Positions 33,044 to 42,243 of a DNA stretch of 64,000 nt are shown piece by piece. Source of the stretch: Bacillus proteolyticus (GTDB lineage Bacteria; Bacillota; Bacilli; Bacillales; Bacillaceae_G); contig NZ_MACH01000003.1 of assembly GCF_001884065.1 (NCBI RefSeq), positions 51,503-115,502 of the forward strand, written 5' to 3'. A model generated the notes under the pieces. It did no database searches, was not told where the DNA came from, and saw nothing but the letters and a program-made list of their open reading frames with translations. Position 1 is the first letter of the stretch. Each line of letters starts with the position of its first letter. The position numbers were made by a program, and so were the translations under genes.

Positions 33044-34342
33044 TTTTTCCTTTTTAAATCGCACTGTTTTATCCCAGCCAATTACTTGTTTCTTGCTCTT
33101 TGCACGTAAGTAAAGAATGAGACTGCGAATAAACAAATACGTAAAGAGCTGTGCGTACGTAAAGTACATAATGACGCTTATGAAAATGTTGGTTGGTGTA
33201 AAGGTTCGTTCGACGCTCTGGGCACTAAATAATTGAGAAACATATGTAATATATGCGACATACCATATAAATAGTAATGGAATGCTGTATTGAATTTGGA
33301 ATATCCCGAGCAGTCCAATTACAAACCAAACGTTTGAAATGATTAAGAATAGCCAAAATACGACATATACTAAAACTTGCTGTAAGGAATGGACGAGTAA
33401 CTTTCCTTTAAAGAAGCTTAGCGAAGAAAACATTTTTTCTAAAATATATAAGTTTCCTTGAAGCCAACGTGTACGCTGTTTAATAAGAATTTTTAAATGT
33501 TCAGGTTCTTGTTCCCATGTAATCGATTCCGGGACGATTGGTAAGAGATAGCCTTTTTGGGTAATTCTCAATGTTAATTCGGCATCCTCTGCAATTGCAT
33601 AAGGATCATAGCCGCCAAGTTCTTCTAATGCGGAACGACGAAGGAGCATGTTTGTTCCGGTCAGTGAGCCTGTTTGGAATAATAGCCAGCGTCCAGATTG
33701 CATAAGGAGCTGGAAAATCTGAAATTCTAATGAAATCATTCGTGTAAGCCAATTTCTCTTTTCATTTACTGTACGAACGTGTCCAACTGCTCCAACGGCA
33801 TCCTGGATGGTTTCGGCATGTTCTACGAGCATTCGCAGTGCATGTGGTTCAGGTTGATTATCTGCATCGTAAACACAGAAATATTCACCATCTGAAATGC
33901 TAAGACCGTAGTTCAATACACGCGATTTTCCTTTCGGTTCGCCAGGTGGTACACGAATGTGATGAATATGAGCATATGCTTTGTCGAAATCATCGCCAAT
34001 TTCAGGTGTTTCATCTTGAGAGTTATCGTTTAATAAATAAACGTTTAGTTTGCCTGGGTATTCAATCTTTGCCATCGCTTCTAATGTATCTTTAATAACG
34101 ACGCCCTCATTATGGGCGGGTATTAAAATATCTACACTTGGATAATGTTCTAGCGTACGATCTTTTCGTTTACTATTTCGATGAATTAAGCCCGCGAGTG
34201 TTAAGAGAGAGTAGTAAACGAGTAGGCCTGAGAATAGAAAGGCAGTAAAAATAAGTACATATTTAATTGAAAATGTGATGCTAATCCAAAATACGAGTAC
34301 GCAGAACAGAAGGAATAAAAGGAGTATAACGAGTGTCATCAT
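33041..34342 (-). CDS. Processive family-2 membrane glycosyltransferase (YdaM/BcsA-like)
   Basis: A 433-residue enzyme with two N-terminal helices, a cytosolic GT-2 domain and three or four C-terminal helices. Catalytic motifs are complete: VDILIPAHNEG, LLNDNSQDET, CVYDADNQPEP (DxD), AIAEDAELTLRI (the TED-type base) and QRTRWLQGN (QxxRW). This is the pattern of processive synthases such as cellulose synthase, hyaluronan synthase or B. subtilis YdaM. It overlaps the upstream degenerate-GGDEF gene by 4 bases, suggesting c-di-GMP-dependent exopolysaccharide synthesis. The polymer is unknown. The stop codon comes from an interspersed repeat. Confidence 0.88.
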   Translation of the reverse strand: MMTLVILLLFLLFCVLVFWISITFSIKYVLIFTAFLFSGLLVYYSLLTLAGLIHRNSKRKDRTLEHYPSVDILIPAHNEGVVIKDTLEAMAKIEYPGKLNVYLLNDNSQDETPEIGDDFDKAYAHIHHIRVPPGEPKGKSRVLNYGLSISDGEYFCVYDADNQPEPHALRMLVEHAETIQDAVGAVGHVRTVNEKRNWLTRMISLEFQIFQLLMQSGRWLLFQTGSLTGTNMLLRRSALEELGGYDPYAIAEDAELTLRITQKGYLLPIVPESITWEQEPEHLKILIKQRTRWLQGNLYILEKMFSSLSFFKGKLLVHSLQQVLVYVVFWLFLIISNVWFVIGLLGIFQIQYSIPLLFIWYVAYITYVSQLFSAQSVERTFTPTNIFISVIMYFTYAQLFTYLFIRSLILYLRAKSKKQVIGWDKTVRFKKEK

Positions 34343-35094
34343 AATGGTGTTTGTCCTTTTGTGTTGATTTGTTCTCGTTTTATTTTAATATCTTGAATTG
34401 CTTCAGCGGCAAGCCATTGCTCCATTTTTGGTTGTAGACGGTTCATTACAATATCAGCACCAGTTTCATTTGTGTTTTGTAATAAAATGACTAATGTGTT
34501 GCTGTCATATTCAGCAGCAAGGTCAAAGTTAGTTCTTACTGTATCAACTAATAATGAAGCTACACGATCCATGACACTTTCCTTCGTATATTTACTAAAG
34601 GAGGTGAAATCAAAGAAAATAATAATGCCTGTTTCATTGCGGCGATTCATCGCGGTCTTTAATAATGCTTGTCGTCTTTCGAATTCTTGTCTTGTTAATA
34701 ATTTGGATTCTCCAATGTATTGCTCAAGCACCCGCACTCGCTCAGTTAGCTCTCTATTTTTAAGGATAACCTTTTTTAATAAGTGGGTTGAAATATAAAC
34801 AAGGAAGAAGTTAGCTGCCATCAGGAAGTGGGTAATGATGTATTCCCATTGATCTGATGTACTCCATAAGTAAAGCCACGCTTCATAAAATAAATAAAAT
34901 ACTGAAATAATCGTTCCCAGTATAAAGAAAATAAATGCTGTTTTATCAGCTAAAAGTAGGAATAGTACATTTATGATGACATATATAATTGTAAAAATGA
35001 GCGCGTGCTCATATTTCGTCACATGTACAGTAGTAAAATAAAATAAAATTTGCAAAATCCACATAGAAAGGACTTTATAGGATTTATCTTTCAC
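34339..35094 (-). CDS. Membrane protein with degenerate GGDEF domain (YdaK-like)
   Basis: A 251-residue protein: four or five helices in the first 110 residues, a short coiled segment (about 110-130), then a GGDEF-like domain. The fold is recognised from IIIFFDFTSFSKYTKES and EYDSNTLVILLQNTNETGADIVMNRL. Where a cyclase has RYGGDEFVILL, this protein has EYDSNTLVILL, so it cannot make c-di-GMP. The inhibitory RxxD site is shifted (RTNFD). The layout resembles B. subtilis YdaK, a c-di-GMP receptor paired with YdaM. Translational overlap with the glycosyltransferase supports one complex. CTCCTTA gives a ribosome binding site (AAGGAGG on the coding strand). Confidence 0.8.
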   Translation of the reverse strand: MKDKSYKVLSMWILQILFYFTTVHVTKYEHALIFTIIYVIINVLFLLLADKTAFIFFILGTIISVFYLFYEAWLYLWSTSDQWEYIITHFLMAANFFLVYISTHLLKKVILKNRELTERVRVLEQYIGESKLLTRQEFERRQALLKTAMNRRNETGIIIFFDFTSFSKYTKESVMDRVASLLVDTVRTNFDLAAEYDSNTLVILLQNTNETGADIVMNRLQPKMEQWLAAEAIQDIKIKREQINTKGQTPL

Positions 35095-35309
35095 GAAACT
35101 TTCCTCCTTAAAGATGATTCATGCAGGATATTTGTAGTATGCACAATTATTAATAAATGGACCGTGTAGCTGGAATTCTTTTTTTAGAGTGTGACATCAA
35201 ATAGTATTCCTTTCGTTGCAAGAAAAGATAAACAGACATACTAATTGTTGTAACATATAATCTAAATATTAATCGTTTAGTATATCCGGAAAATATATTT
35301 ATGGTATAC

Positions 35310-35347
35310 AAAAAAAGTCTCCTCTTTAAAAGAGGAGACTTTTTTGT
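35310..35347. terminator. Terminator after nupC
   Basis: AAAAAAGTCTCCTCTTT and AAAGAGGAGACTTTTTT form an almost perfect symmetrical hairpin just after the minus-strand nupC. Confidence 0.93.
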
Positions 35348-35350
35348 ATA

Positions 35351-36562
35351 TTATAGGAACATCATACCTGCAACTGCTGCGTTTAAGAAGTTCGCTAGTG
35401 TACCAGCGATAACTGCTTTAATCCCTAATTGTGCAATTTGTTTACGGCGAGTAGGAGCTAATGTTCCTGTTACACCTAATTGAATTGCGATAGAAGAGAA
35501 GTTTGCAAAACCACAGATTGCGAATGTTAAAATCAGATTTGTTTTTGCAGAGAACTCTGCCATGTGAGGTCCTAAGTTTGCGTATGCAACAAATTCGTTG
35601 ATTGCAAGTTTTTGACCGATAAAGCTTGCTGCTTGTATAGCTTCACCCGGTGAAACCCCGATTAAGATTGCAAATGGTGATAGTAAGTAACCGAAGATTA
35701 AATCAAGGCTAAGTTTAATATCGAACCAAGAACCAACCCATCCTAATAAGCCATTTAATAAAGCGATTAATGCGATGAAAGCCATTAACATTGCTGCTAC
35801 GTTAATAACAAGTTGCATACCTTCAGATGCACCACGTGCAGCTGCGTCGATAACGTTTGCGTCTTCACGTTCTGTAGAAAGTTCAACGTTATTATCTACT
35901 TTTTCTGTTTCTGGCATAATTAGTTTTGCAATTAATAAACTTGATGGAGCTGCCATAATTGCTGCTGCTAATAAGTGTTCTAACGGAATTCCCATTGCTG
36001 CATAGCCGACAAGAACTGATCCGGCAACAGCTGTCATACCACTTACCATAATAGTGAAGAATTCACTGTTAGTTAAACGTGCTAAGTATGGTTTAATTAA
36101 AATTGGTGCCTCAGTTTGTCCTAAAAATACAGTTGTTACTGAGTTTAAACTTTCTGCTTTCGAAGTTCCAAGAAGTTTACTTAATGCGCCACCAACAATA
36201 CTAACAAATTTCTGCATAATACCGAAATGATATAAGATTGCAACTAATGAACTAATAAATACAATTGGAAGTAGTGCTTGAATCACGAAGATAAATCCCC
36301 AAGGTCCTTTTGCGTTGACCAAATCCCCAGCAACGAACCTAATTCCCTCGTAAGAGAAATTAATTAATCCTTGAACACCGTCAGCAGCGTGTTTTAAAAC
36401 TGCTTTTCCAGCATCCCATCGTAATACGATAAATGAAAATGACATTTGTAATGCTAGCGCGATTAAAATTGTGCGCCAATTAATAGCTTTGCGGTTGGAA
36501 GATAATAAGAAAGCAATTGCTAATACTCCAATCACGCCGCCAATTCCCCATAAAACATTCAT
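35351..36562 (-). CDS. nupC: NupC-family concentrative nucleoside transporter
   Basis: A 403-residue membrane protein of the CNT family with about 8 to 10 helices. GMTAVAGSVLVGYAAMG and GQTEAPILIKPYL are family landmarks for nucleoside binding; GFANFSSIAIQLG lies near the C-terminus. It imports nucleosides with H+ or Na+. GAAGGAGCATA lies before the ATG. The gene stands alone: no purine or pyrimidine salvage genes are adjacent. The 363-base region upstream shows no purine-riboswitch core. Confidence 0.92.
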   Translation of the reverse strand: MNVLWGIGGVIGVLAIAFLLSSNRKAINWRTILIALALQMSFSFIVLRWDAGKAVLKHAADGVQGLINFSYEGIRFVAGDLVNAKGPWGFIFVIQALLPIVFISSLVAILYHFGIMQKFVSIVGGALSKLLGTSKAESLNSVTTVFLGQTEAPILIKPYLARLTNSEFFTIMVSGMTAVAGSVLVGYAAMGIPLEHLLAAAIMAAPSSLLIAKLIMPETEKVDNNVELSTEREDANVIDAAARGASEGMQLVINVAAMLMAFIALIALLNGLLGWVGSWFDIKLSLDLIFGYLLSPFAILIGVSPGEAIQAASFIGQKLAINEFVAYANLGPHMAEFSAKTNLILTFAICGFANFSSIAIQLGVTGTLAPTRRKQIAQLGIKAVIAGTLANFLNAAVAGMMFL

Positions 36563-36880
36563 GCAGTGTATGCTCCTTCCTCATAGTAAAAAAGTGTATA
36601 AACCAGTTGTCTATACTTTTGCGAATATAACATCTTAAGTAACTTATCATAATGGACATCGGAGGTCAAACGTCTAACGAAAAGTTTAAATAAAAAGAAA
36701 ATTCTTTGAAAAAACACATATAAAATGAATCGACATGAAATAGGTTATGTTTTTTTGTAGAAATATATGCATTGTGATACGTTTCGGAAAAATTTTATAG
36801 AATATAGTGTATGAAATAGGAGAATGAACGCATAATTTTTGCGTAGAGAGAATGAAAGGGGATTACTATATTGAGCCCTT
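36563..36880. other. Intergenic region between the NlpC/P60 gene and nupC
   Basis: About 320 bases, A+T rich, upstream of nupC on the minus strand. I see no coding frame, tandem repeat or recognisable aptamer here; presumably it holds the nupC promoter. Confidence 0.5.
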
Positions 36881-36915
36881 TAAAAAAGAGCCTTCTAGTA
36901 AACTAGAAGGCTCTG
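36881..36915 (-). terminator. Terminator of the NlpC/P60 gene
   Basis: On the minus strand, AGAGCCTTCTAG pairs with CTAGAAGGCTCT and is followed by TTTTTT. Confidence 0.9.
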
Positions 36916-36925
36916 AAACTATCAC

Positions 36926-38644
36926 TTAAGGTGCTTTTGTATACCCTAAGAAATGGCTTTTCCAATAAGAGTTGTTTAATGAAACGATTGCTACACCTTT
37001 ATCTCCAGATTGGATAAACGATCCGCCGCCAAGGTAGATACCCATGTGAGAAGGACCTGCTTTATAAGTGTCTTTGAAATAAATTAAGTCACCTGGTTGT
37101 GGACTTGAAGTTTGTGGTAAGCTGCTCCAATATCCTGCAACACTTTGGCGGCTAATGTTATGACCAAATTTTTTAAATACGTGATAGATGTAACCACTGC
37201 AGTCAACACCATTAGCAGAAGTACCGCCCCAAACGTATGGTACACCTTGCATAGATTTCGCGTATGCAAGTAGAGAAGAAGTGTCACCGCTATTATTGTT
37301 TGTATTATTGTTGTTATTGTTTTGATTGTTATTTTGGTTGTCGTTAGGCTTATTATCTACTGCGCCCCCAACTGGTGTTTTAGATAGGAAACGTGTTCCG
37401 ATGTAACCAGTTTGACCATTGTAGTTAATTTTGCTCCATCCAGAGTTTTCAGAGATTACTTGAACCTTCTGTCCTTGTGGAAGTGCGCCTATGATTCTAT
37501 AATTTGTACCTTCGCCGCTACGTACGTTTAGTGCAGAAGCATTAATGTAGTAGTCGCCAATTGCACCTTGGTTAGGTTGCTCAGGTTGTTCAGGAGTAGT
37601 AGTGCCACCTTTAACGAATTTTACGAATTCGCTGCTAACGTAGCCTGTTTTTCCCTGATAATTAACTTTAAACCAGCTACCTTCAGATCCAACTACGTTT
37701 AATTTCGTACCATTTAATACGCCACCAATTACGCTATGGTAAGTAGCAGGGCCTGTACGAACACGTAGTGATGTTGCGTTAACAACGTAAGTGCCACCAG
37801 TTTGAACAGTTACATTATTGTTTTGTTCCTGGTTGCTACCTTGCGTGGCGTTTTCGTTAGAACCGCCTTTTGTTACGTAGTCTTTGCTTAAGTAAGCTGT
37901 TTGTCCTGCATAATTGATTTTGAACCAATCTTGAACTTCACCAACGACTTGTACGACTTGTCCTTTTTTCACAGAACCTATAGTTGTATGAGAAGTGCTA
38001 GGACCTGTACGAACGCGAAGGGAAGATACGTTTACTGTATAGTTTCCGCTTGCTGGTTTTACAGTATTATTCGTATTGTTGTTTGAAGAACCTGCATTAG
38101 AAGAAACACCAGATACGAATTCGCCACTTACATAGCCAACTTGTCCATTATGGTTGATTTTCACCCAACCATTTTCTTGACCAATTACGTTTAATGTTTG
38201 TCCTTCATATACACGTCCTGAAACAGAACTAGAAGTGTTAGGAGCGGTACGTACACGTAATATATCAGCAGTAACTTTATTGTTTCCACCTGTACTTACA
38301 TTGTTATTTGTTTTTTCTCCATTTTTTGATACAAATTCACCACTCACATAACCTGTTTTCCCATTATGGTTAATTTTGAACCAACCATTTTCTTCTCCAA
38401 TTACGTTTAATGTTTGACCATTATAAACGCGAGAGATGATGTCGTGAGAAGTACTTGATCCTGCACGAACATGTAGCACGCTAGCATTCACCGTATAAGA
38501 TGAACTGTTTGATGCGGAAGCTTGGACAGTTTGTGTAGCAGCTTTTTGTGTGTTTTGTTCAGGGGCAGCTTGAACGCTATCAAGTGTAGGTGCTGCTCCT
38601 CCTGCTACAGACACTGCCGCAAGACCGGCAAGGTATTTTTTCAT
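36926..38644 (-). CDS. Secreted peptidoglycan endopeptidase: five SH3 domains plus NlpC/P60
   Basis: A 572-residue protein with a signal peptide (cleavage near DSVQAAPEQ), five bacterial SH3 repeats (each opening like NASVLHVRAGSSTSHDII and ending GYVSGEFV), Asn/Gln-rich linkers, and a C-terminal NlpC/P60 domain. The catalytic cysteine is C482 in VDCSGY and the histidine is in PSHMGIYLGG. It should cut between D-glutamate and diaminopimelate in stem peptides while the SH3 domains hold the wall. It is one of the B. cereus-group cell-wall peptidases related to CwpFM. The linker near residue 445 is a long Asn-rich tract with variable AAC/AAT codons. A strong single-gene terminator follows. Confidence 0.92.
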   Translation of the reverse strand: MKKYLAGLAAVSVAGGAAPTLDSVQAAPEQNTQKAATQTVQASASNSSSYTVNASVLHVRAGSSTSHDIISRVYNGQTLNVIGEENGWFKINHNGKTGYVSGEFVSKNGEKTNNNVSTGGNNKVTADILRVRTAPNTSSSVSGRVYEGQTLNVIGQENGWVKINHNGQVGYVSGEFVSGVSSNAGSSNNNTNNTVKPASGNYTVNVSSLRVRTGPSTSHTTIGSVKKGQVVQVVGEVQDWFKINYAGQTAYLSKDYVTKGGSNENATQGSNQEQNNNVTVQTGGTYVVNATSLRVRTGPATYHSVIGGVLNGTKLNVVGSEGSWFKVNYQGKTGYVSSEFVKFVKGGTTTPEQPEQPNQGAIGDYYINASALNVRSGEGTNYRIIGALPQGQKVQVISENSGWSKINYNGQTGYIGTRFLSKTPVGGAVDNKPNDNQNNNQNNNNNNTNNNSGDTSSLLAYAKSMQGVPYVWGGTSANGVDCSGYIYHVFKKFGHNISRQSVAGYWSSLPQTSSPQPGDLIYFKDTYKAGPSHMGIYLGGGSFIQSGDKGVAIVSLNNSYWKSHFLGYTKAP

Positions 38645-38854
38645 AATTTGTCGATTCCTTTCTGTCTGTAATGTAGTTAAGAAATATTTACCAACTGTTA
38701 AAAATTCTAAAGAGCATGTCGATTACTGTCAAGACTTATGCGGGAATCTGAATATGACAAAAAGATTACAAGAAAAAATCAAGGTATAAATCTACACCTT
38801 GATTTCCATTTGAATACATATATTTGATGTAGAAAATGAGAAGATTATTCGTAT

Positions 38855-39727
38855 TTAGTAAGATGTGCTGTTAGATTTTAAAAGGCTTTGAGAAAATGAA
38901 CTTTGTAGTAATTTTGTAATAGGCCCAACTTGCCCATCTTGAATCGCAGTTCCATCGAGATGGGTCATCGGTAAAATTTCAATAGTCGTTCCCGTAAAGA
39001 AGCATTCATCTGCTTGATAAACATCGCGAATGCTGAACAGTTCTTCTTGTACAGGAATGCGAAGGGTTTTCGCTAAGGAAAGGACATATTGACGAATAAT
39101 GCCATTTAAAATAAGGTGATTGGCTGGATGTGTGTAAAGAGTTCCATTTTTTATGAGAAAGAAATTAGAACAGCTCCCCTCAGTTACAGTACCGTTTCGT
39201 ACGAAAAGTGCTTCTTTACAACCTTTGCGTTCAGCTTTCGTAGCAGCTAATACATTGGGTAATAAATTTAAAGATTTGATATCACAGCGTAGCCAGCGCG
39301 TATCTGGTTCTGATATAGCACGTACACCATATTCAATCCACAAAGCTGGTCTTTCCTTCTTTGTAATATAGGCATAGATTGTCGGAGGGACGTCATATGA
39401 GAATGTATGGGTACGGGCTTGTACACCACGAGATACTTGCAAATAAATAGTACCATCTTCGTGGAAATTATTACTTTCAATTAGTTTGTAAAGTAGGATA
39501 ATAAGCTCTGCTTTTGAGAAAGGAAGTGATAATTCTATTTCTTCCATGGAGCGATATAACCTTGTGATATGCGGATCTAATAAGTGAAAGTTCCCTTTAT
39601 ATAGGCGAATAACTTCATAGACACCATCTCCAAACTGCAAGCCTCTTTCTTCAAGTTCTATGTACGCGCTATGTTTTGTTGTATCAATAACTGCATCATT
39701 CCATAGTACAAATTTTTCGTATGCCAA
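38855..39727 (-). CDS. dat: D-alanine transaminase
   Basis: A 290-residue fold-type IV PLP enzyme that interconverts D-alanine and D-glutamate, supplying wall precursors. AYEKFVLWNDAVID and QFGDGVYEVIRLYKG open the protein; the PLP lysine is K151 in RCDIKSLNLLPNVLA; GSCSNFFLIKNG and GTTIEILPM follow. I choose the TTG at 39727 because AAAGGATGGG lies 7 bases upstream and the protein then begins (M)AYEKF as in known D-amino-acid transaminases; the ATG at 39739 overlaps that site. An apparently single gene between wall-related genes. Confidence 0.92.
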   Translation of the reverse strand: MAYEKFVLWNDAVIDTTKHSAYIELEERGLQFGDGVYEVIRLYKGNFHLLDPHITRLYRSMEEIELSLPFSKAELIILLYKLIESNNFHEDGTIYLQVSRGVQARTHTFSYDVPPTIYAYITKKERPALWIEYGVRAISEPDTRWLRCDIKSLNLLPNVLAATKAERKGCKEALFVRNGTVTEGSCSNFFLIKNGTLYTHPANHLILNGIIRQYVLSLAKTLRIPVQEELFSIRDVYQADECFFTGTTIEILPMTHLDGTAIQDGQVGPITKLLQSSFSQSLLKSNSTSY

Positions 39728-39846
39728 TTTTCGTCCCATCCTTTCGTTAGTACATGAATAAAAAGCACTCTAGTTATTTTTATGTGAGCAATTCTCTTCA
39801 TATGACGTATATGTATTTATAAATTATAGAGAAGTAGTGGTGATTT

Positions 39847-39949
39847 ACCCCGCGTTAACGGGCAGTAAAACTCCCACCTCAAAATTCGGCTGGAGCAAAG
39901 AAGTTAAGTGGGAGATGAACACCCCCCCACTGATTAAAGTTTCACTTTA
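39847..39949 (-). repeat. Interspersed repeat copy C
   Basis: On the minus strand it starts TAAAGTGAAACTTTAATCAG and a G run, then continues into a longer body ending GGGAGTTTTACTGCCCG and CGCGGGG. The tail matches copy D rather than A and B. It lies between dat and the candidate small RNA. Confidence 0.82.
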
Positions 39950-40007
39950 TAGCATTTTGTATATACAAATTCGAAAATAGTAAATGAGAATCCTGCTTTT
40001 TGAAATA

Positions 40008-40188
40008 AAAAAAGCAACATTCGTATTGAATGCTGCACAAGGAGGGTAGCTATCTTTCGTAGGGACATTGTCTTATTAAAAGTTTTAGTAAGACAATCAT
40101 AAGAAAGTTGAAAACAAATGGTGCACATATTCCTCTAAGGGATCTTATTACAGATGAGAGATAAGAAATATGTGAAACCTCGTTTGCA
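40008..40188 (-). ncRNA. Candidate small RNA with its own terminator
   Basis: On the minus strand a TATAAT sits at 40200-40195. About 180 bases later GCAGCATTC pairs with GAATGTTGC (40014-40038 region), followed by TTTTTTT, a proper terminator. In between, ATTGTCTTACT pairs with AATAAGACAAT, and an unpaired CCCTCCTT, complementary to a ribosome binding site, follows. No convincing gene lies inside. Neither the ltaS gene, which has its own terminator, nor dat needs this one. No good -35 box is visible. Confidence 0.4.
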
Positions 40189-40287
40189 TATTTTATTATA
40201 AAGATACTTCATTAATGTAGTGTAAATATTCGGTGAAGGTTATGTAATTTTAAAGTTATTGAATAGGAGAGGAAGGATAGCAGAAAA

Positions 40288-40325
40288 TAAAAAAAGAGGC
40301 TGAGATTACTCAGCGCTCTTCTTTT
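40288..40325 (-). terminator. Terminator overlapping the end of ltaS
   Basis: On the minus strand AAGAGCGCTGAG pairs with CTCAGCCTCTTTTTTT; the TAA stop codon (40308-40306) lies in the loop. Confidence 0.85.
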
Positions 40326-42234
40326 CTTCTTTAATAGCTGTTTTTACTTCACCAGTTTTAATCTTGTTACTTTCAGAGAAGCGAAGTAAGTCACCTTCAA
40401 TGAGTTTGTCTGACATGTTCAATTCATTTTGGGCACGATCAATTAGTGGTTGAGATTCTTCTTTCGGTAATTGTACAACTTCACCAGTGTTACGGTCGTA
40501 GAATGTACTGTTCGTGTACATGTACTTATCCGTAATGAAACTACCGTCACGAAGAACAACGAATCCTTTATTGTCTGGTGAGAATACGTCGTGACCGAAT
40601 TGAATTTGATCCGTAGAATCTACACCAAGTAAGTTTAGAATAGTTGGTTTAATGTCAATTTCACCAGTTGGTTTTGAAATTGTTTTACCTTCTTTTTGAC
40701 CTGGAACGTGAATAAACATCGGTGTTTTTTGTAAGTTCATATGGTCAAATGCAGTAATTTCTTCTTTTCCTAAGAACTGTGCCATTGCACGGTTATGGTT
40801 TTCAGAAATACCATAATGGTCACCGTAGAATACGATCACAGAGTTGTCGTAGATGCCTTCAGCTTTTAGACGCTCAATAAAGTGTTTCATTGCTTCGTCT
40901 AAATAACGAGCAGTTACCATGTAACGGTCAAATACGCCATCACCTGAATTGTATTCGTCGATTAATTTCGTACTGTCATCATAAGTGAATGGGTAATGGT
41001 TTGTTAAAGTAAGGAAGCGAGTATAGAATGGTTGCTTCACTTCTTTTAACATATCGATAGACTGATCAAAGTATTCGATATCTTTTAATCCCCAGTTTAA
41101 TTTTGTTTCTGGCGTAATCTTGTAGTCAAGCTCGTTGTAGTAACGATCATAACCAAGTGCCGGATACATAATGTTACGGTTCCAGAATGTTGCGTTGTTT
41201 GCGTGGAATACCGATGTGTGGTACCCTTGCTGACGTAAAATTTCTGGAGTTGCTGTATATTCGTTGTTACCGTGTGTGAAGAATACAGCGCCACGGTCTA
41301 GCGGATATAACGAAGTATCTACTAAGAACTCAGCATCAGATGTTTTCCCTTGACCAGTTTGATGGAAGAAGTTATCGAAGTAATAACTTTCTTTCGCAAA
41401 TTGGTTTAAGAATGGTGTAACTTCTTGTCCGTTAACTGTTGCACCAATTAAGAATGTTTGTAATGACTCAAGAGAGACAACAATTACGTTTTTCCCTTTT
41501 GCAGTACCGAACATATTTGGATCTGGTTTACTTTGTGTTGTTTTTACATAGTTTTCTGTTTCTTGTAACTTACTACCGTCGGCAAATGCTTTTTGCGAAC
41601 TTGATTTTGCTTGTAAGCCAAGATCGTATGCTTGGTGTACATATAATCCTAAGTTTTTAACAAGCATAACGCGGTCGAATGAACGTGTTAATAGTTCTGG
41701 ACGCTCAGCTTCTGCAAATCCTAGGTTTACGAAGAAAATAGCAATTGTTGACACGAAGTATAGGGAACGCATCGGACGTGCTACACGCTCTGTCGGTGCA
41801 AAATTTTTCTTCTTCTTCAATAGAACGAAGAATACGATAATATCCGCAAATGCAAGGATGATTTTGTAGTTAAATAATTCTTTCACACTAGAACCTAAAC
41901 TTCCGAAATTAGACGTTTGTCCTAGTACTGGTAAAGTAACGAAGTCATTGTAGAATCCGTAGAACATTACGTTACCAACGAGAATGAACGTTAAGATAAA
42001 GTTAATTCCTAGTGCTATATAGTTACGTTTTTTACCTTTTGCAAATAACGCAAGTCCCACAAACAGTAATGATGCTGCTAATGGACTAATGAATAAAATG
42101 AATTCTTGCATGAAAGATTCAAGTTTTAAATCAAAGCTAGTGCGTGTAATGATGTAGGTTTTTAGCCATACGGCCAAAGCTACGAATAAAGTGAAACGCA
42201 CATTTTGAAATTGTGATTTCAAGGTTTCTTTCAT
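40306..42234 (-). CDS. ltaS: Lipoteichoic acid synthase
   Basis: A 642-residue enzyme: five N-terminal membrane helices and an extracellular sulfatase-like domain. The nucleophile is T298 in TGQGKTSDAEF; metal ligands include the Glu of VIVVSLES and the DH of FYGDHYGISE. It polymerises glycerol phosphate from phosphatidylglycerol onto the glycolipid anchor. AGGGTGG lies before the ATG; a second ATG four bases upstream is out of frame. The B. cereus group has several LtaS paralogues, and I cannot say which this is. The C-terminal residues are Lys/Glu rich. Confidence 0.93.
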   Translation of the reverse strand: MKETLKSQFQNVRFTLFVALAVWLKTYIITRTSFDLKLESFMQEFILFISPLAASLLFVGLALFAKGKKRNYIALGINFILTFILVGNVMFYGFYNDFVTLPVLGQTSNFGSLGSSVKELFNYKIILAFADIIVFFVLLKKKKNFAPTERVARPMRSLYFVSTIAIFFVNLGFAEAERPELLTRSFDRVMLVKNLGLYVHQAYDLGLQAKSSSQKAFADGSKLQETENYVKTTQSKPDPNMFGTAKGKNVIVVSLESLQTFLIGATVNGQEVTPFLNQFAKESYYFDNFFHQTGQGKTSDAEFLVDTSLYPLDRGAVFFTHGNNEYTATPEILRQQGYHTSVFHANNATFWNRNIMYPALGYDRYYNELDYKITPETKLNWGLKDIEYFDQSIDMLKEVKQPFYTRFLTLTNHYPFTYDDSTKLIDEYNSGDGVFDRYMVTARYLDEAMKHFIERLKAEGIYDNSVIVFYGDHYGISENHNRAMAQFLGKEEITAFDHMNLQKTPMFIHVPGQKEGKTISKPTGEIDIKPTILNLLGVDSTDQIQFGHDVFSPDNKGFVVLRDGSFITDKYMYTNSTFYDRNTGEVVQLPKEESQPLIDRAQNELNMSDKLIEGDLLRFSESNKIKTGEVKTAIKEEKKSAE

Positions 42235-42243
42235 TCATTTCCA

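Noticed and set aside
36563-36880. Purine riboswitch upstream of nupC
   Set aside because: The conserved purine-aptamer core is not present on the minus strand in this region.
39934-40128. Minus-strand 64-codon frame between dat and ltaS
   Set aside because: It runs through the candidate terminator and into repeat copy C, with no ribosome binding site. The RNA interpretation fits better.
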